Origin: Microbacterium sp. Marseille-Q6648
GTDB lineage: Bacteria > Actinomycetota > Actinomycetes > Actinomycetales > Microbacteriaceae
Length of the DNA stretch: 64,000 bases
NCBI RefSeq assembly: GCF_943181415.1
Contig: NZ_CALPBZ010000001.1
Location: 1,488,001-1,552,000 of the forward strand
Direction: 5' to 3'
The notes under the pieces were generated by a model. It was not told the DNA's origin. It worked only from the letters and a program-made list of their open reading frames with translations, and ran no database searches. A program made the translations under genes and the position numbers. Shown here one piece after another: positions 1 to 8,795 of the stretch (its first letter is position 1; each line of letters begins with the position of its first letter).

Positions 1-1140
1 GCCACCCTGGATCTGCTGGGCGGCGCTGCGATCGATCGCGAAGTTCAGTGCCTGACGCACCTCGGTCTTACCGAAGGCGCCGTCCGCGTTCGGGCTGAGC
101 GTGTTGATGACGACGTAGGGACGGATGGCGCCGTCGCTGCCGATCACCAGACGCTCGTCCTCCGCGGCGAGGAGCGCGGGCACCGAGGCGGTGGGAGTGA
201 CGGTGTCCGCCCACTGCATGTCGACCGTTCCGGCCTCGAGCTGCTGCTGCACGGCCGCGGCATCCTGGCCCATCGAGATCTCGATCGCGTCGACGTACGC
301 CTCGCGGATCGGGTCGAGGTCGGCATCCCACACGGGGTTGCGCTCTAGGGTGAAGCTCTCCTCGGGGACGTACTCGGCGATGCGGTACGGGCCGGTGGAG
401 ATGATGTTCTGGCGGAGCTCGGGCGAGTCGGGCAGGTAGTCCAGGTACTCCACCGGCTGCGGCGCCAGGAAGACGCCCAGCGCCATGATCTCGATGAAGT
501 CCGCCGCAGGCTGGGTGATGGTGAACTCGACGGTCCGCTCATCGACGGCCCGCACGCCCTCCAGCTCCGTGCCCTCGACGTACTCCCTGATCGCCTCGAT
601 GCTCGGGTCCACTTCGGCGAACCCTTCGCAGTACGCGGCGAGACCGACGATCGTGTCGGTGAAGTAGCCCAGCGCGTTCGACGGCGAGACGGGGTTGCAG
701 ATGCGCTTGATCGCCCGCACGACGTCCTCGGCGACGACCGCGCGTGCGCCGTCCGGCGCGTCGAACTCGACGCCCTCCTGCAGCTCCACGGTGTAGACCA
801 GGCCGTCCTCGGAGATGCCGCCGTTCTCGCGGGTGGGGATCTCGAGGGCCAGGTCGGGCACGATCTCGGTGTTGCCCGTGTCGTCCCCTGCGGGCACATG
901 GGCGAAGAGCGTGCGGGTGAGGGCCCGGTGGACCTGGTAGTCCGGTGCCGAGTACGCCGCCGCGGGGTCGAGATACAGGACGTCGGAGTTGCCGGCCAGC
1001 ATGAGGGTGCCGCCGGTGTCGCCGTCGCCCTGGTCGGCGTCGCCCGAGTCCTCACCGCCGCCGCCGGCGCAGCCGGTCAGCACGAGGGCGGGGATCGCGA
1101 AGGTCGCTGCCAAGAGCGCGAGCCGTGATCGGTAGTGCAT
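1..1140 (-). CDS. Family-5 (peptide-type) ABC substrate-binding lipoprotein, 3' end outside window
   Basis: Binds a peptide-like or related solute outside the membrane and delivers it to an ABC importer. The frame is open from an ATG at 1140 to the window edge, giving 380 codons. The protein begins with a short basic N-terminus, a hydrophobic stretch and the lipobox LTGC (Cys24), followed by a Gly/Asp-rich linker, as in lipoproteins. Downstream it has the usual family-5 features, such as a segment reading ADIVRAIKR-like around residues 125-140 and a closing FAIDRSAAQQ near the cut. No permease is visible here; it may lie beyond the left edge. The 217-base leader upstream (1141-1357) is AT-rich for this genome and should hold its promoter. 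The exact ligand cannot be read. Confidence 0.88.
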   Translation of the reverse strand, partial: MHYRSRLALLAATFAIPALVLTGCAGGGGEDSGDADQGDGDTGGTLMLAGNSDVLYLDPAAAYSAPDYQVHRALTRTLFAHVPAGDDTGNTEIVPDLALEIPTRENGGISEDGLVYTVELQEGVEFDAPDGARAVVAEDVVRAIKRICNPVSPSNALGYFTDTIVGLAAYCEGFAEVDPSIEAIREYVEGTELEGVRAVDERTVEFTITQPAADFIEIMALGVFLAPQPVEYLDYLPDSPELRQNIISTGPYRIAEYVPEESFTLERNPVWDADLDPIREAYVDAIEISMGQDAAAVQQQLEAGTVDMQWADTVTPTASVPALLAAEDERLVIGSDGAIRPYVVINTLSPNADGAFGKTEVRQALNFAIDRSAAQQIQGG

Positions 1141-1303
1141 GAGTTTTCCTCTCGAACGGTGAGTGCAAGCGGGCCGGCGAGGGCCGGGGATCCGTCGCAC
1201 CGCTTAAGACCTGCTCCAGTGCAAGGTCTCTTCGGTAACGGAACTGCTGAAAGACTCAGTTATTGGGTCGCAGGGTTTTGCTTTGCCAAGTCTAGTCACA
1301 ATC

Positions 1304-1332
1304 TAACCTTTCAAACGATATCGAGAAGGTTA
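1304..1332. promoter_or_regulatory. Inverted repeat in leader of the substrate-binding protein gene
   Basis: TAACCTT (1304-1310) and AAGGTTA (1326-1332) are perfect 7-base inverted arms. The central palindrome CGATATCG (1316-1323) lies between them. The element sits 164 bases upstream of the lipoprotein ATG and just beyond the stop of the DUF885 gene. It could be an operator or a weak terminator; no T-run follows on the minus strand, so an operator is slightly preferred. Confidence 0.4.
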
Positions 1333-1357
1333 CGATCATGAAACAGACGAACTCGTT

Positions 1358-3004
1358 TCAGGACGCGGTCAGCGGCCGGTCGAACGCGTCGAGCTCGTCG
1401 ACGTCGGCGCGGTCTCCGAGGATCTCCCAGCGCTGGAGGGCGAAGGGCACGTTGCCGTTGCGCCATACCCGGTCGTGCACCTCTCGGAGCGAGAACTCCG
1501 CCCCGTCCGCCACCACGGCGTCGGTGACCAGACGCAGCAGCTGCTGCTTGCCCACGTGGTACGACATGGCCAGGCCGGGCGTGGCCAGGTACATCGCACA
1601 CTCTTCTCGCGCGGTGTCGACGTCCATCGGCACCAGCCGGACGAAGAAGTCGATCGCCTCGTCGAGCGTGAAGGCGCCGGTGGCGAGGTTCACATCGACG
1701 ACCACCCGCAGGCTCCGGAGCCGGTTGAAGTTGTGGATGACCTCCTGGGAGTGCGGAGCATCGTCGAAGAGTCCCGCGAGCAGCATCAGCTCTTCGTTGT
1801 AGAACGCGATGCCCTCGTTGGCGACCGAGTCCACGTACCGGCGCCGGACGGGATCGGGGTTGGCCCACGACAGCGCCAGCTGCTTGTAGTGCGCGCCCTC
1901 GTGCACGATGCCCAGTCGGGGGTCGCGCGCGTTCGCGGCGTAGAAGTAGGGCAGATCCGGTCGCGGCGCCGGCATGTACGACACGCTGTCCACGTCGAGC
2001 CGGTCCTGGTCGGTCAGGTCGTCGGTGACGCCGAGGAACTGGAGCGGCTCCAGGTACGGCGGCATGGGCGCCACGTGATAGCGCTGGAGGGAGTCGGGCT
2101 GCGACAGCAGCCCCTCCCGCTCCGAGAAGGCGCGGACCTCGGCCTCCTGGTCGCGCTCGCGCGCGACCTGCGCCTCGATGCTCTCGGCGATCGGATCGGT
2201 GGGCACCGCGCGGAAGCGATTGCGCGTGACGACCTCGGCGACGACTGCCCGCCGGTAGTCCTGCAGCGCCGCGCGCACGAGCTCCTCGGGCTCTTCGGCG
2301 ATGAGGGCGACGCGGCGCAGGAACCACACGAACCGCTCCCGTCCCGCGGGGACGGACGGCGAGAGGCCCGGTGCGGCCTCGTTCAGCCAGGCGGCGAACG
2401 CTTCGAGCGCCTCGCCCGCCGCAGGGGCGACGGCGCGCAGGTCGCGCATCGTCGAATCCGACACCACCCCGTCCAGGCCGGCAACCGACGCCGCGAAGCG
2501 CGCGGCGATGTCCTCGAGGTCGACCGCCGCCACGCGCGCCAGGTCCGCGACCCCCGCGCGGGAGAGGTTCAGGCGTGCCGCCTCGACCCGCTCCGGGATC
2601 GATCGCGCGACGACGACGAGACCGCGCTCGACGTCCGCCCCGTAAGGGGGCAGGGGCAGGAGCAGGTCGAACCAGGGTCCGAGGATCTGCCCGACCAGGA
2701 ACACCGCATCGCGCTCCCAGTTGCGCAGCACATCGAGATCCCATTCCACGCGATCGAGCACGGAGCCCAGGATCCGGTGATCGACCTGGGCTGCGACGTC
2801 GTCGGCGGGGGGCTCGATCCCGGCGAGCCGTTCGCGGAAGCCCTTCAGTGCGGCACGGCGCTCCTCGACCGACTCCGGGGTGAACTCCGGCAGCCAGTCG
2901 GATGCCCGGCGCAGACGCGGGATGTCATCCGACGACCGGAAGGCGGCGTCACGCGCCCACTCGTCGATGTCGTCGGACAGTGCCACCAGGTCGGGGACGC
3001 TCAT
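1358..3004 (-). CDS. DUF885 family protein (putative metallopeptidase-like)
   Basis: A 548-residue protein of the DUF885 family, a group of presumed zinc peptidases of uncertain substrate. It shows HEGAH at residues 368-372, an HExxH-type zinc motif. NEGIAFYNEEL follows at about 396-406, which would supply the third ligand and matches the family's eGxAxYxEEL segment. No signal peptide is seen, so it is probably cytosolic. Its ATG overlaps the stop of the upstream luciferase-like gene by four bases (3001-3004), so it is the third gene of the unit that begins with the aminotransferase at 5189. That context fits breakdown of an amino-acid or peptide derivative. Confidence 0.8.
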   Translation of the reverse strand: MSVPDLVALSDDIDEWARDAAFRSSDDIPRLRRASDWLPEFTPESVEERRAALKGFRERLAGIEPPADDVAAQVDHRILGSVLDRVEWDLDVLRNWERDAVFLVGQILGPWFDLLLPLPPYGADVERGLVVVARSIPERVEAARLNLSRAGVADLARVAAVDLEDIAARFAASVAGLDGVVSDSTMRDLRAVAPAAGEALEAFAAWLNEAAPGLSPSVPAGRERFVWFLRRVALIAEEPEELVRAALQDYRRAVVAEVVTRNRFRAVPTDPIAESIEAQVARERDQEAEVRAFSEREGLLSQPDSLQRYHVAPMPPYLEPLQFLGVTDDLTDQDRLDVDSVSYMPAPRPDLPYFYAANARDPRLGIVHEGAHYKQLALSWANPDPVRRRYVDSVANEGIAFYNEELMLLAGLFDDAPHSQEVIHNFNRLRSLRVVVDVNLATGAFTLDEAIDFFVRLVPMDVDTAREECAMYLATPGLAMSYHVGKQQLLRLVTDAVVADGAEFSLREVHDRVWRNGNVPFALQRWEILGDRADVDELDAFDRPLTAS

Positions 3005-4017
3005 GCGGTTCTCCTGAGTTCGGGAAGGACGCGGCGACCGAGGAGGTCGATCGCGGCCACGGGGTCGGGGCCCAGAGGCGGCCCGAAGGACAGATGCCGT
3101 GCCCCCTGCCGCTGCAGGGCGCGGCAGCGGGCGATCACGGTGTCGGGATCGCCGCAGATGCCCAGCGACAGCATCGCCGGAGTGATAGCGGCGACGGCGG
3201 CGTCCTCGTCTCCGCGTCGGAGAGCTGCGGCCGCCGGCGCGAAGTCTTCGGAGACCAGCCCGGCTCGCGCGAGGAGGTAGGGGGAGAATGCGGCCCCGTA
3301 ATATGCGAGCTTCAGCGCCATCGCGCGCTCGGCGCGTTCGCGGTCCTCATCGAGGGCGAGCCAGACGCAGGCCGGCATGTCGAGCTCCGAGGGCTCGCGC
3401 CCGGCCGCGCGGGCGCCGTCGAAGACGAGTCCGGACGCCGTCTCGAAGTGCTCTGGCGGGAAGAGAAGAGCCAGCACGCCGTCCGCCTCGGCGCCGGCGA
3501 AGGCCAGCATCCGCGGACTCATGGCGCCGATGTAGACGGGCACGTGAACGGGGGGCAGCCCCCATGGCACGTGCGCGGCCCAGCCGTCGCCCGCCCCGGC
3601 GACATCCGCGGGCTGATCCCCCGCGAGCAGCGCGCGGACGGCGCGCAGCGCCTCTCTCGTCGCCGTCAGCGGGCGCTCCTGCTCGATGCCCGCCCACGAC
3701 AGGAACTCCGCCGACCCCGCGCCGAGTCCCAGCAGGAAGCGCCCGCCGGAGATCTCCTGCAGGGTCGCGGCCGTCATCGCCAGTTCGGCCGGATGGACCG
3801 TGTAGGGGTTCATGATGCCGATGCCCAGCTGCAGCCGTGTCGTGCGTTCGAAGAGGGCGCCCAGCAGGACCGGTGCGGCGCGCAGCATGAGGTCGTTCGA
3901 CACCCACAGCTGGTCGATGCCGGCAGCCTCGGCAGCCACCGCCAGCCCTGTCAGCGCAGTGAGATCGAGGTCGTTGTTGACGCGCAGCGAGAAGCGCGTT
4001 CCGGTGCCGTCGGTCAT
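3001..4017 (-). CDS. LLM class flavin-dependent oxidoreductase (first copy)
   Basis: A 338-residue luciferase-like monooxygenase of the bacterial luciferase/F420-dependent TIM-barrel superfamily. It would use reduced FMN or F420 on an unknown substrate. Typical features are the early barrel segment LWVSNDLM, a strand ending NPYTVHPAELA, and the GGRFLLGLGAGS motif near residue 100 that lines the cofactor phosphate. It overlaps both neighbours by four bases (aminotransferase stop, DUF885 start), indicating translational coupling. A second, diverged copy lies at 7456-8472 and shares the NP-aromatic-T-x-HP motif. The sequence alone does not decide between FMN and F420. Confidence 0.85.
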   Translation of the reverse strand: MTDGTGTRFSLRVNNDLDLTALTGLAVAAEAAGIDQLWVSNDLMLRAAPVLLGALFERTTRLQLGIGIMNPYTVHPAELAMTAATLQEISGGRFLLGLGAGSAEFLSWAGIEQERPLTATREALRAVRALLAGDQPADVAGAGDGWAAHVPWGLPPVHVPVYIGAMSPRMLAFAGAEADGVLALLFPPEHFETASGLVFDGARAAGREPSELDMPACVWLALDEDRERAERAMALKLAYYGAAFSPYLLARAGLVSEDFAPAAAALRRGDEDAAVAAITPAMLSLGICGDPDTVIARCRALQRQGARHLSFGPPLGPDPVAAIDLLGRRVLPELRRTA

Positions 4018-5189
4018 CGTGCGTGCGCTCCTGCCAACGGCGAGGCCAGGCCGCCCGCAGCGCGCCAGGCCAGGAAGCGCTGGAGACCCTCGCGGATGCG
4101 GTCCTCGCTGCTGGCGAGCGACACCCGGAGGTGGTGCGGCGCCGATGCCCCGAACGCCGAACCCGGGGCGAAGGACACGCCGGCGTTCACCAGGTCCAGC
4201 GCGGCGGCGCGCGAGTCCGTGTGCGGGTCCAGCGGGAGCATGAGATAGAAGGCGCCACGCGGGACCACGATGTCGATTCCGGCCTGGGCGAGCACACCGA
4301 CCGCCACGTCGCGGCGGGACCGGTACGCGTCGCGCATCTCACCCACCACGTCCTGCGGTCCGGTGGTGGCCGCGAGCGCCGCCGCCTGCGTGACGCTCGA
4401 GACGCAGGACGTCTCGAGCTCCAGGATGCGGGTGACGGTGTCGGCGAGCCACGCCGGAACGAGGGCGTATCCGACCCGCCACCCGGTCATCGCGTAGGTC
4501 TTCGAGAAGCTGTGCACCGAGACCACATGGTCGGAGGACAGCGCCGCGGCGTAGGAGTGGACGCCTTCGAAGACGATCTCGTCGTAGACCTCGTCGCTGA
4601 CGACGAGGAGGTCGCGCTCCACCGCGAGGTCGACCACGGCAGCGAGGATGTGCGGAGGAAGCACGGCTCCGGTGGGATTGTTCGGCGAGTTGAGCACGAT
4701 CGCCCGCGTCCGCGGTGTCACCAGCCGGCGGATCTCGTCGATGTCCGGCTGGAAGGCGTCGTCGGGCCGCAGCGCATAGGTCACGGCACGGGCGCCGAGG
4801 AGCGTCGCCTGCATCTGATAGTTCGGCCACGCCGGATCGGGCACGAGGACCTCGTCCCCGGGCGCGAGCACGGCCGAGAGCACCGCGTCCACGGCCTGCA
4901 CCGCACCGTGCGTGATCAGCACGCGCTCCATGGGCACGGACGTCGCCGTCGCGCGTGTCAGCCGGGCGGCCAGGGCATCCCGCAGCTCGGGGATGCCCGC
5001 GGTCTGGACGTAGGAGGTCCGCACGCGAGCGGCTTCGAACGCGGCATCCACGACGTGGGCGGGCGTGGCGAAGTCCGGCTCGCCGATCTCGAGGCGGATC
5101 ACCGGGTGCGGTGCCGCGATCGCGAGGTCGACGATTTCGCGGATGCCCGAGTGCGGCAGACGCGTGGCCGCGGTCGTGGCGTGAGGCAA
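4014..5189 (-). CDS. Class I/II PLP-dependent aminotransferase
   Basis: Transfers amino groups between an amino acid and a keto acid using pyridoxal phosphate. The 391-residue protein shows SPNNPTG (168-174), SDEVYDEI (about 198-205, with the cofactor-binding Asp and Tyr) and the Schiff-base lysine in HSFSKTYAMTGWR (Lys230), all in family order. The frame starts with TTG at 5189, preceded by AAGGA at about seven bases; no better ATG lies nearby. It is the first gene of the unit 5189-1358 and is followed with four-base overlap by the luciferase-like gene. The AT-rich 144-base gap above it should hold the promoter. The amino-acid substrate is unknown. Confidence 0.9.
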   Translation of the reverse strand: MPHATTAATRLPHSGIREIVDLAIAAPHPVIRLEIGEPDFATPAHVVDAAFEAARVRTSYVQTAGIPELRDALAARLTRATATSVPMERVLITHGAVQAVDAVLSAVLAPGDEVLVPDPAWPNYQMQATLLGARAVTYALRPDDAFQPDIDEIRRLVTPRTRAIVLNSPNNPTGAVLPPHILAAVVDLAVERDLLVVSDEVYDEIVFEGVHSYAAALSSDHVVSVHSFSKTYAMTGWRVGYALVPAWLADTVTRILELETSCVSSVTQAAALAATTGPQDVVGEMRDAYRSRRDVAVGVLAQAGIDIVVPRGAFYLMLPLDPHTDSRAAALDLVNAGVSFAPGSAFGASAPHHLRVSLASSEDRIREGLQRFLAWRAAGGLASPLAGAHAR

Positions 5190-5333
5190 GGAGCGTCCTT
5201 CCGTGTCGTCGGATGGGCGTTCATCCAGCCCGACCCGTCACGCCCGTCGCGTGTAAGTCTTTTCCGACTCAGACATTGTCTTACGAAAGGTGCAAAGTCC
5301 ACAACAGTGAACGTTTGAAAAGTCGAGAAGCCC

Positions 5334-5930
5334 TCAGTCTTCGCGGGGAAGGGCCTCGATCTGAACCGAGTTCTCGAGCAGATCGCGCACGGTGCGCTCC
5401 CCCACCACTTCGCCGAGCCCCAGGAAGGTCTCGATGCGCTGCAGCCCCCGGATCGGCCAGATCCGGTCGAGGAGCAGAGCCTGGAGGTGAGCGTGATCGC
5501 GGATCCTGAACCGCGCGATCATGTCGTAGCTGCCGGTGACGACGACCAGCTCGGTGAGTTCGGCGATGCCGCGCAGCTCGGCGAGGATCTCACCCAGGTC
5601 GGCATCGGTGGCCAGGGTCATCGGGATATACACGAGTCCGGGATAGCCGAGCGCCGACCAGTCGACGGTCGTCGTGTAGCCGCGGATCACCTGCTGGCGC
5701 TCCAGCCGCGCGATCCGCTCACCGACGGCCGGTGGCGACATGCCGACGGCCTTCGCCAGCTGGCGCTGGGAGACCCGGGGGTCGTCGCTGAGGAGGAACA
5801 GCAGTTTCCGATCGATCTCGTCGAGCTCGACGACCGGGCGCGGCTTCTGCACCTCGCGGGTCATGTTCGACATCGGGGAGCGAGGCGGGCGATCGCCGGA
5901 GAGATCCCGCTGCGCATCTGATGGAGCCAT
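5334..5930 (-). CDS. Lrp/AsnC family transcriptional regulator
   Basis: Amino-acid-responsive DNA-binding regulator. An N-terminal helix-turn-helix (LDEIDRKLLFLLSDDPRVS onward) reads SQRQLAKAVGMSPPAVGERI through the recognition helix. A C-terminal RAM/ligand domain follows, with the VVTGSYDMIARFRI strand that forms the dimer and effector surface. The frame is open to a possible start at 5984, but the ATG at 5930 has AGGA six bases upstream and is preferred, giving 198 residues; an ATG at 5873 is also possible. It lies between the aminotransferase unit and the M24 peptidase, so control of one or both is the simple guess. It is somewhat longer than the usual 150-165 residues because of its N-terminal tail. 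Confidence 0.88.
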   Translation of the reverse strand: MAPSDAQRDLSGDRPPRSPMSNMTREVQKPRPVVELDEIDRKLLFLLSDDPRVSQRQLAKAVGMSPPAVGERIARLERQQVIRGYTTTVDWSALGYPGLVYIPMTLATDADLGEILAELRGIAELTELVVVTGSYDMIARFRIRDHAHLQALLLDRIWPIRGLQRIETFLGLGEVVGERTVRDLLENSVQIEALPRED

Positions 5931-6078
5931 GCCGTGTCCTGTCTGTGAGAGAGGTGGTGCCGTCGCGCCGGTCGTGCAAAGCATACGGTCGCGCGATTAT
6001 CGCCGCGCCCGCGACGCGCACGCCGCGGGACCCGGTCGCGCGTGCCGCAGCCCGACAGGGGCGCCGGCACCCGCCGGA

Positions 6079-7326
6079 TCAGTTGATGACGGCGTCATTG
6101 GGATGATCGTTGATGGACCGGCATCCGTCCTCGGTGAGCAGGAAGACGTCTTCGACCCGCACGCCGACGCGGCCCGGCCAGAACACGGACGGCTCGATGG
6201 TGAACAGCATCCCCGCCTCGAGCGGCGTGTCGTCCTCTTCGGAGATGTACGGCAGCTCGTGCACATCCAGACCGATGCAGTGGCCGGTGCGATGGCGGAA
6301 CCAGTCGCCGTAGCCTGCTTCCTCGATGACGCGACGGGCGGCGCGATGCACGTCGCCGCCGGTCGCACCGACGACGGCGGCGCGACGCCCCGCCTCCTGC
6401 GCGGCCATCACGATGTCGTACACCTCGAGGTACTCGTCGTTGGGATCGCCGATGTGCACGGTCCGCCCGAAGTCCGAGCAGTAGCCGCGGGTGATGGCCC
6501 CGAAGTCGAAGCTCACACCCGATCCCGGCCCGAGGGTGCCCGTCGACACGCGCACCGAGGCGTCACGGCCGAGGTCGGGACCCATCGCCCAGACGCCCGT
6601 GTCGAAGGAGGCGCCCGGCGAACCCATTCTGCGCATCCGCAGATCGACCTCTGCGGCGAGGTCGAGCTCGGTGACTCCCGCGACGACGCGAGGGGCGACG
6701 TCGGCCATGACGGCATCGACGATGGCTGCGGAGTGGCGCATCAACGCGATCTCCTGCGGGTCCTTGATGCGTCTGATGCGGTTGAGGATGGTGTCGGCGA
6801 CGACGAGGTCGGCGTCGGGCCGGTGTCGGCGCAGCTCGATGGTGGTCTCGGCCCACGTGCGCCCGGCCAGGGCGATCCGTTCCGCCCCGTCGCGCTCGTG
6901 CGCGCAGTGTTCCTGGATCGGACGGCCGCCGACCGCGATCCGTCCCGGACGCGAACGGTAGGCATCGAACGCACGGCGGAACACGGCGCCGCCGTCGTCC
7001 GTCTCGGTCGCCGTCACGACCTCGCCGGCGACGCCGTCGGGAAGGTCGAATTCCTGGAAGTGCCGGGTGAGGACGAACAGCGGAGCCTCTCCAGGGCGGA
7101 TGAACGCTCCGGAGATCCAGTGATTCGTGTAGCCGATGTTGCCGAACGAGGGCGCCCGGCGCGAGACGCCGGTGAAGTATTCGAGGTCGGACTGCGACGC
7201 CGGCAGGAAGAGCACGTCGATGCCCTCGGCGTCGAGCCCGTCCCACAGGCGCTCCTGACGCGATGCGAAGTCGAAGGGGGCGTCGCGGAGGGTTTCGGCG
7301 TCGGTATCGGGGTCAGTGGTCAGCAT
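6079..7326 (-). CDS. M24 family metallopeptidase (Xaa-Pro peptidase type)
   Basis: Pita-bread-fold dimetal hydrolase that typically removes an N-terminal residue next to proline or cleaves related C-N bonds. Counting from the ATG at 7326, the five metal ligands fit Asp274 (VSFDFG), Asp285 (CSDFGRTVH), His349 (HRTGHCIGLDVHE), Glu378 (TIEPS) and Glu392 (VEDV). The N-terminal creatinase-like domain (about 20-170) is present. An in-frame GTG at 7344 is an alternative start; neither site has a convincing Shine-Dalgarno, so leaderless translation is possible. Its neighbours are peptide transport and amidohydrolase genes, which fits use of proline-containing peptides or a creatine-like compound. Confidence 0.88.
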   Translation of the reverse strand: MLTTDPDTDAETLRDAPFDFASRQERLWDGLDAEGIDVLFLPASQSDLEYFTGVSRRAPSFGNIGYTNHWISGAFIRPGEAPLFVLTRHFQEFDLPDGVAGEVVTATETDDGGAVFRRAFDAYRSRPGRIAVGGRPIQEHCAHERDGAERIALAGRTWAETTIELRRHRPDADLVVADTILNRIRRIKDPQEIALMRHSAAIVDAVMADVAPRVVAGVTELDLAAEVDLRMRRMGSPGASFDTGVWAMGPDLGRDASVRVSTGTLGPGSGVSFDFGAITRGYCSDFGRTVHIGDPNDEYLEVYDIVMAAQEAGRRAAVVGATGGDVHRAARRVIEEAGYGDWFRHRTGHCIGLDVHELPYISEEDDTPLEAGMLFTIEPSVFWPGRVGVRVEDVFLLTEDGCRSINDHPNDAVIN

Positions 7327-7396
7327 GGAACCAGTCTGCACCACAGACCCTGCAATTGAGAAGCATGTGAAATGTTCTCGACCATAATTACTTATG

Positions 7397-7425
7397 AATG
7401 TAAGCCGTAACGGGGCAGTTACATT
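7397..7425. promoter_or_regulatory. Inverted repeat upstream of the M24 peptidase gene
   Basis: AATGTAA (7397-7403) and TTACATT (7419-7425) are perfect 7-base arms with a 15-base spacer. They lie in an AT-rich patch between the stop of the second luciferase-like gene (7456) and the start of the peptidase gene (7326). The position about 70 bases upstream of the start suits a regulator-binding site. It could also act as a weak terminator for the operon above. Confidence 0.4.
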
Positions 7426-7455
7426 TCCTACGTTGAGCCCGCGGGGCGTCGCGCA

Positions 7456-8472
7456 TCACGACTGAGGGTAGGCGGCGCCGCGCAGCCGAGGCAGGACCGC
7501 GCGTCCGAGCAGATCGATGCCCTCGCCCTCGTCGAGCCCGTGGGGTGTGCCGAACTCGATGCGATCGACCCCGGCATCGATGAGGCGCTGCGCCTGTGCC
7601 GCGACGTCCTCCGGATCGCCTGCGAAGGCGAAGAGATCCAGGACGTCGTCCGGGATCAGCGCCCCGGGATCGTCGTGACCGTCGCGGAGCCGATCGCGGA
7701 GCCCGTCCAGCAGGCCCTCGGGCAGCTCGACGGTGACGTCGAGTTCGGCGACCACGTCCAGGTACATCGCCACTTCGCGTCGAGCCGCCCGTCGGGCGAG
7801 CCGGCGATCGCGGTCGACCACCGTCACCGCTCCGAGGACGATTCCCACGTCGCTCACCGGACGACCGGCCGCGTCAGCGCCCGCCCGCACCCGCTCCCGG
7901 GTCACGCCGATCATCGCCGGGTTCGCGGACCCCCCGATCTTTATCTCGTCCGCGAATCGGCCCGCGATCGCCGCTCCCCGGGGTCCCCACGAGCCGACGA
8001 GCATCGGCAGCGGGCGGGTTGCGCCGACCAGGCGCGCACCGGCATCCACCCGGAAGTGCTCGCCCTCGTATCCGCGGCCGTCTCCCGCGAGCAGCGCGTC
8101 GATCACGCCGATGGCATCGCGCAGCTGAGCGAGCGGCCGCTGCGGTTCGAGCCCCACGGATCCGAGCCAGGAACCCCGTGCGAGGCCGACGTAGGCCCTG
8201 CCCCCGCTGTGGTCGTCCAGGAGCGCGGCCTGGTTCGCGATCTCGTACGGGTGCAGGGTGAACGGGTTCCAGCAGGCGCATCCCAGCCGGATGCGTCTGG
8301 TCGCCCATGCCATCTCCATCAGCGGGACGATGGCCGATTGGTACATCAGATCGCTGAACACCGTCACACCGGAGAATCCCCGCTCCTCTGCCAAGGTGGC
8401 CAGTCGGGCGTAGGCTCCGCGCGGCTTGTCCGTCTGCAGCCCGAGCGTGATCGGAACGCCGTCGCCGGTCAC
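7456..8472 (-). CDS. LLM class flavin-dependent oxidoreductase (second copy)
   Basis: A 338-residue luciferase-like TIM-barrel oxidoreductase, probably using reduced flavin or F420. Recognisable segments are GFSGVTVFSDLMYQ near the N-terminus, WNPFTLHPYEIA, and SGGRAYVGLARGS near residue 100. It is last in the long operon that starts at 16648. The start is GTG at 8472, overlapping the TIGR04076 gene stop in a GTGA. It is a diverged paralogue of the protein at 3001-4017: same length and the same HP motif, but different remaining barrel sequence. The substrate may be a product of the amidohydrolase two genes upstream; this is inference from position only. Confidence 0.84.
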   Translation of the reverse strand: MTGDGVPITLGLQTDKPRGAYARLATLAEERGFSGVTVFSDLMYQSAIVPLMEMAWATRRIRLGCACWNPFTLHPYEIANQAALLDDHSGGRAYVGLARGSWLGSVGLEPQRPLAQLRDAIGVIDALLAGDGRGYEGEHFRVDAGARLVGATRPLPMLVGSWGPRGAAIAGRFADEIKIGGSANPAMIGVTRERVRAGADAAGRPVSDVGIVLGAVTVVDRDRRLARRAARREVAMYLDVVAELDVTVELPEGLLDGLRDRLRDGHDDPGALIPDDVLDLFAFAGDPEDVAAQAQRLIDAGVDRIEFGTPHGLDEGEGIDLLGRAVLPRLRGAAYPQS

Positions 8473-8795
8473 GTCAGATCACCCGAGCGCAGTCGCGACA
8501 CCCCGGTTCGCTCGATCCTCATGATCAGCCTCTCGTCCGGGTCGGGGCACGCGACGAAGCTGTCACGCTCGAGCCAGTCGGCCTCCGGCATCCGGCGCTG
8601 CTTCGCCGGAAGCAGCGGCAGAACCGCGGCCAGGGCGTAGAGGCAGAAGTGCCCGCCCTCGGGTATCCGCACGCGGTTGCTCTCGGTCACGGTGAACCGG
8701 TCCCCCGGGTGCAGCCCGCACACCGGGCGTCCTTCGACGCGATCGACGACGACCTCGAGGTCGAACAGCTCCATGTCGGCGTCGGGCTCGCTCAC
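8469..8795 (-). CDS. TIGR04076 family protein
   Basis: A small 108-residue protein whose core (CGLHPGDRFTV at about 26-36, GHFCLYALAAVLPLLPAKQR at about 48-67, then VACPDPDERLIMRIER) matches the TIGR04076 family of short Cys-containing proteins with no assigned biochemical role. Members often sit beside amidohydrolases or oxidoreductases, as here. The start is GTG at 8795, overlapping the amidohydrolase stop. The two conserved cysteines (GHFC and ACPD) suggest metal binding or a structural role, but nothing more can be read. Confidence 0.75.
   Translation of the reverse strand: MSEPDADMELFDLEVVVDRVEGRPVCGLHPGDRFTVTESNRVRIPEGGHFCLYALAAVLPLLPAKQRRMPEADWLERDSFVACPDPDERLIMRIERTGVSRLRSGDLT

Noticed and set aside
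1475-3280. 601-codon plus-strand open frame
   Set aside because: Antisense to DUF885, which has a conserved zinc motif and overlapping start/stop codons with its neighbour.
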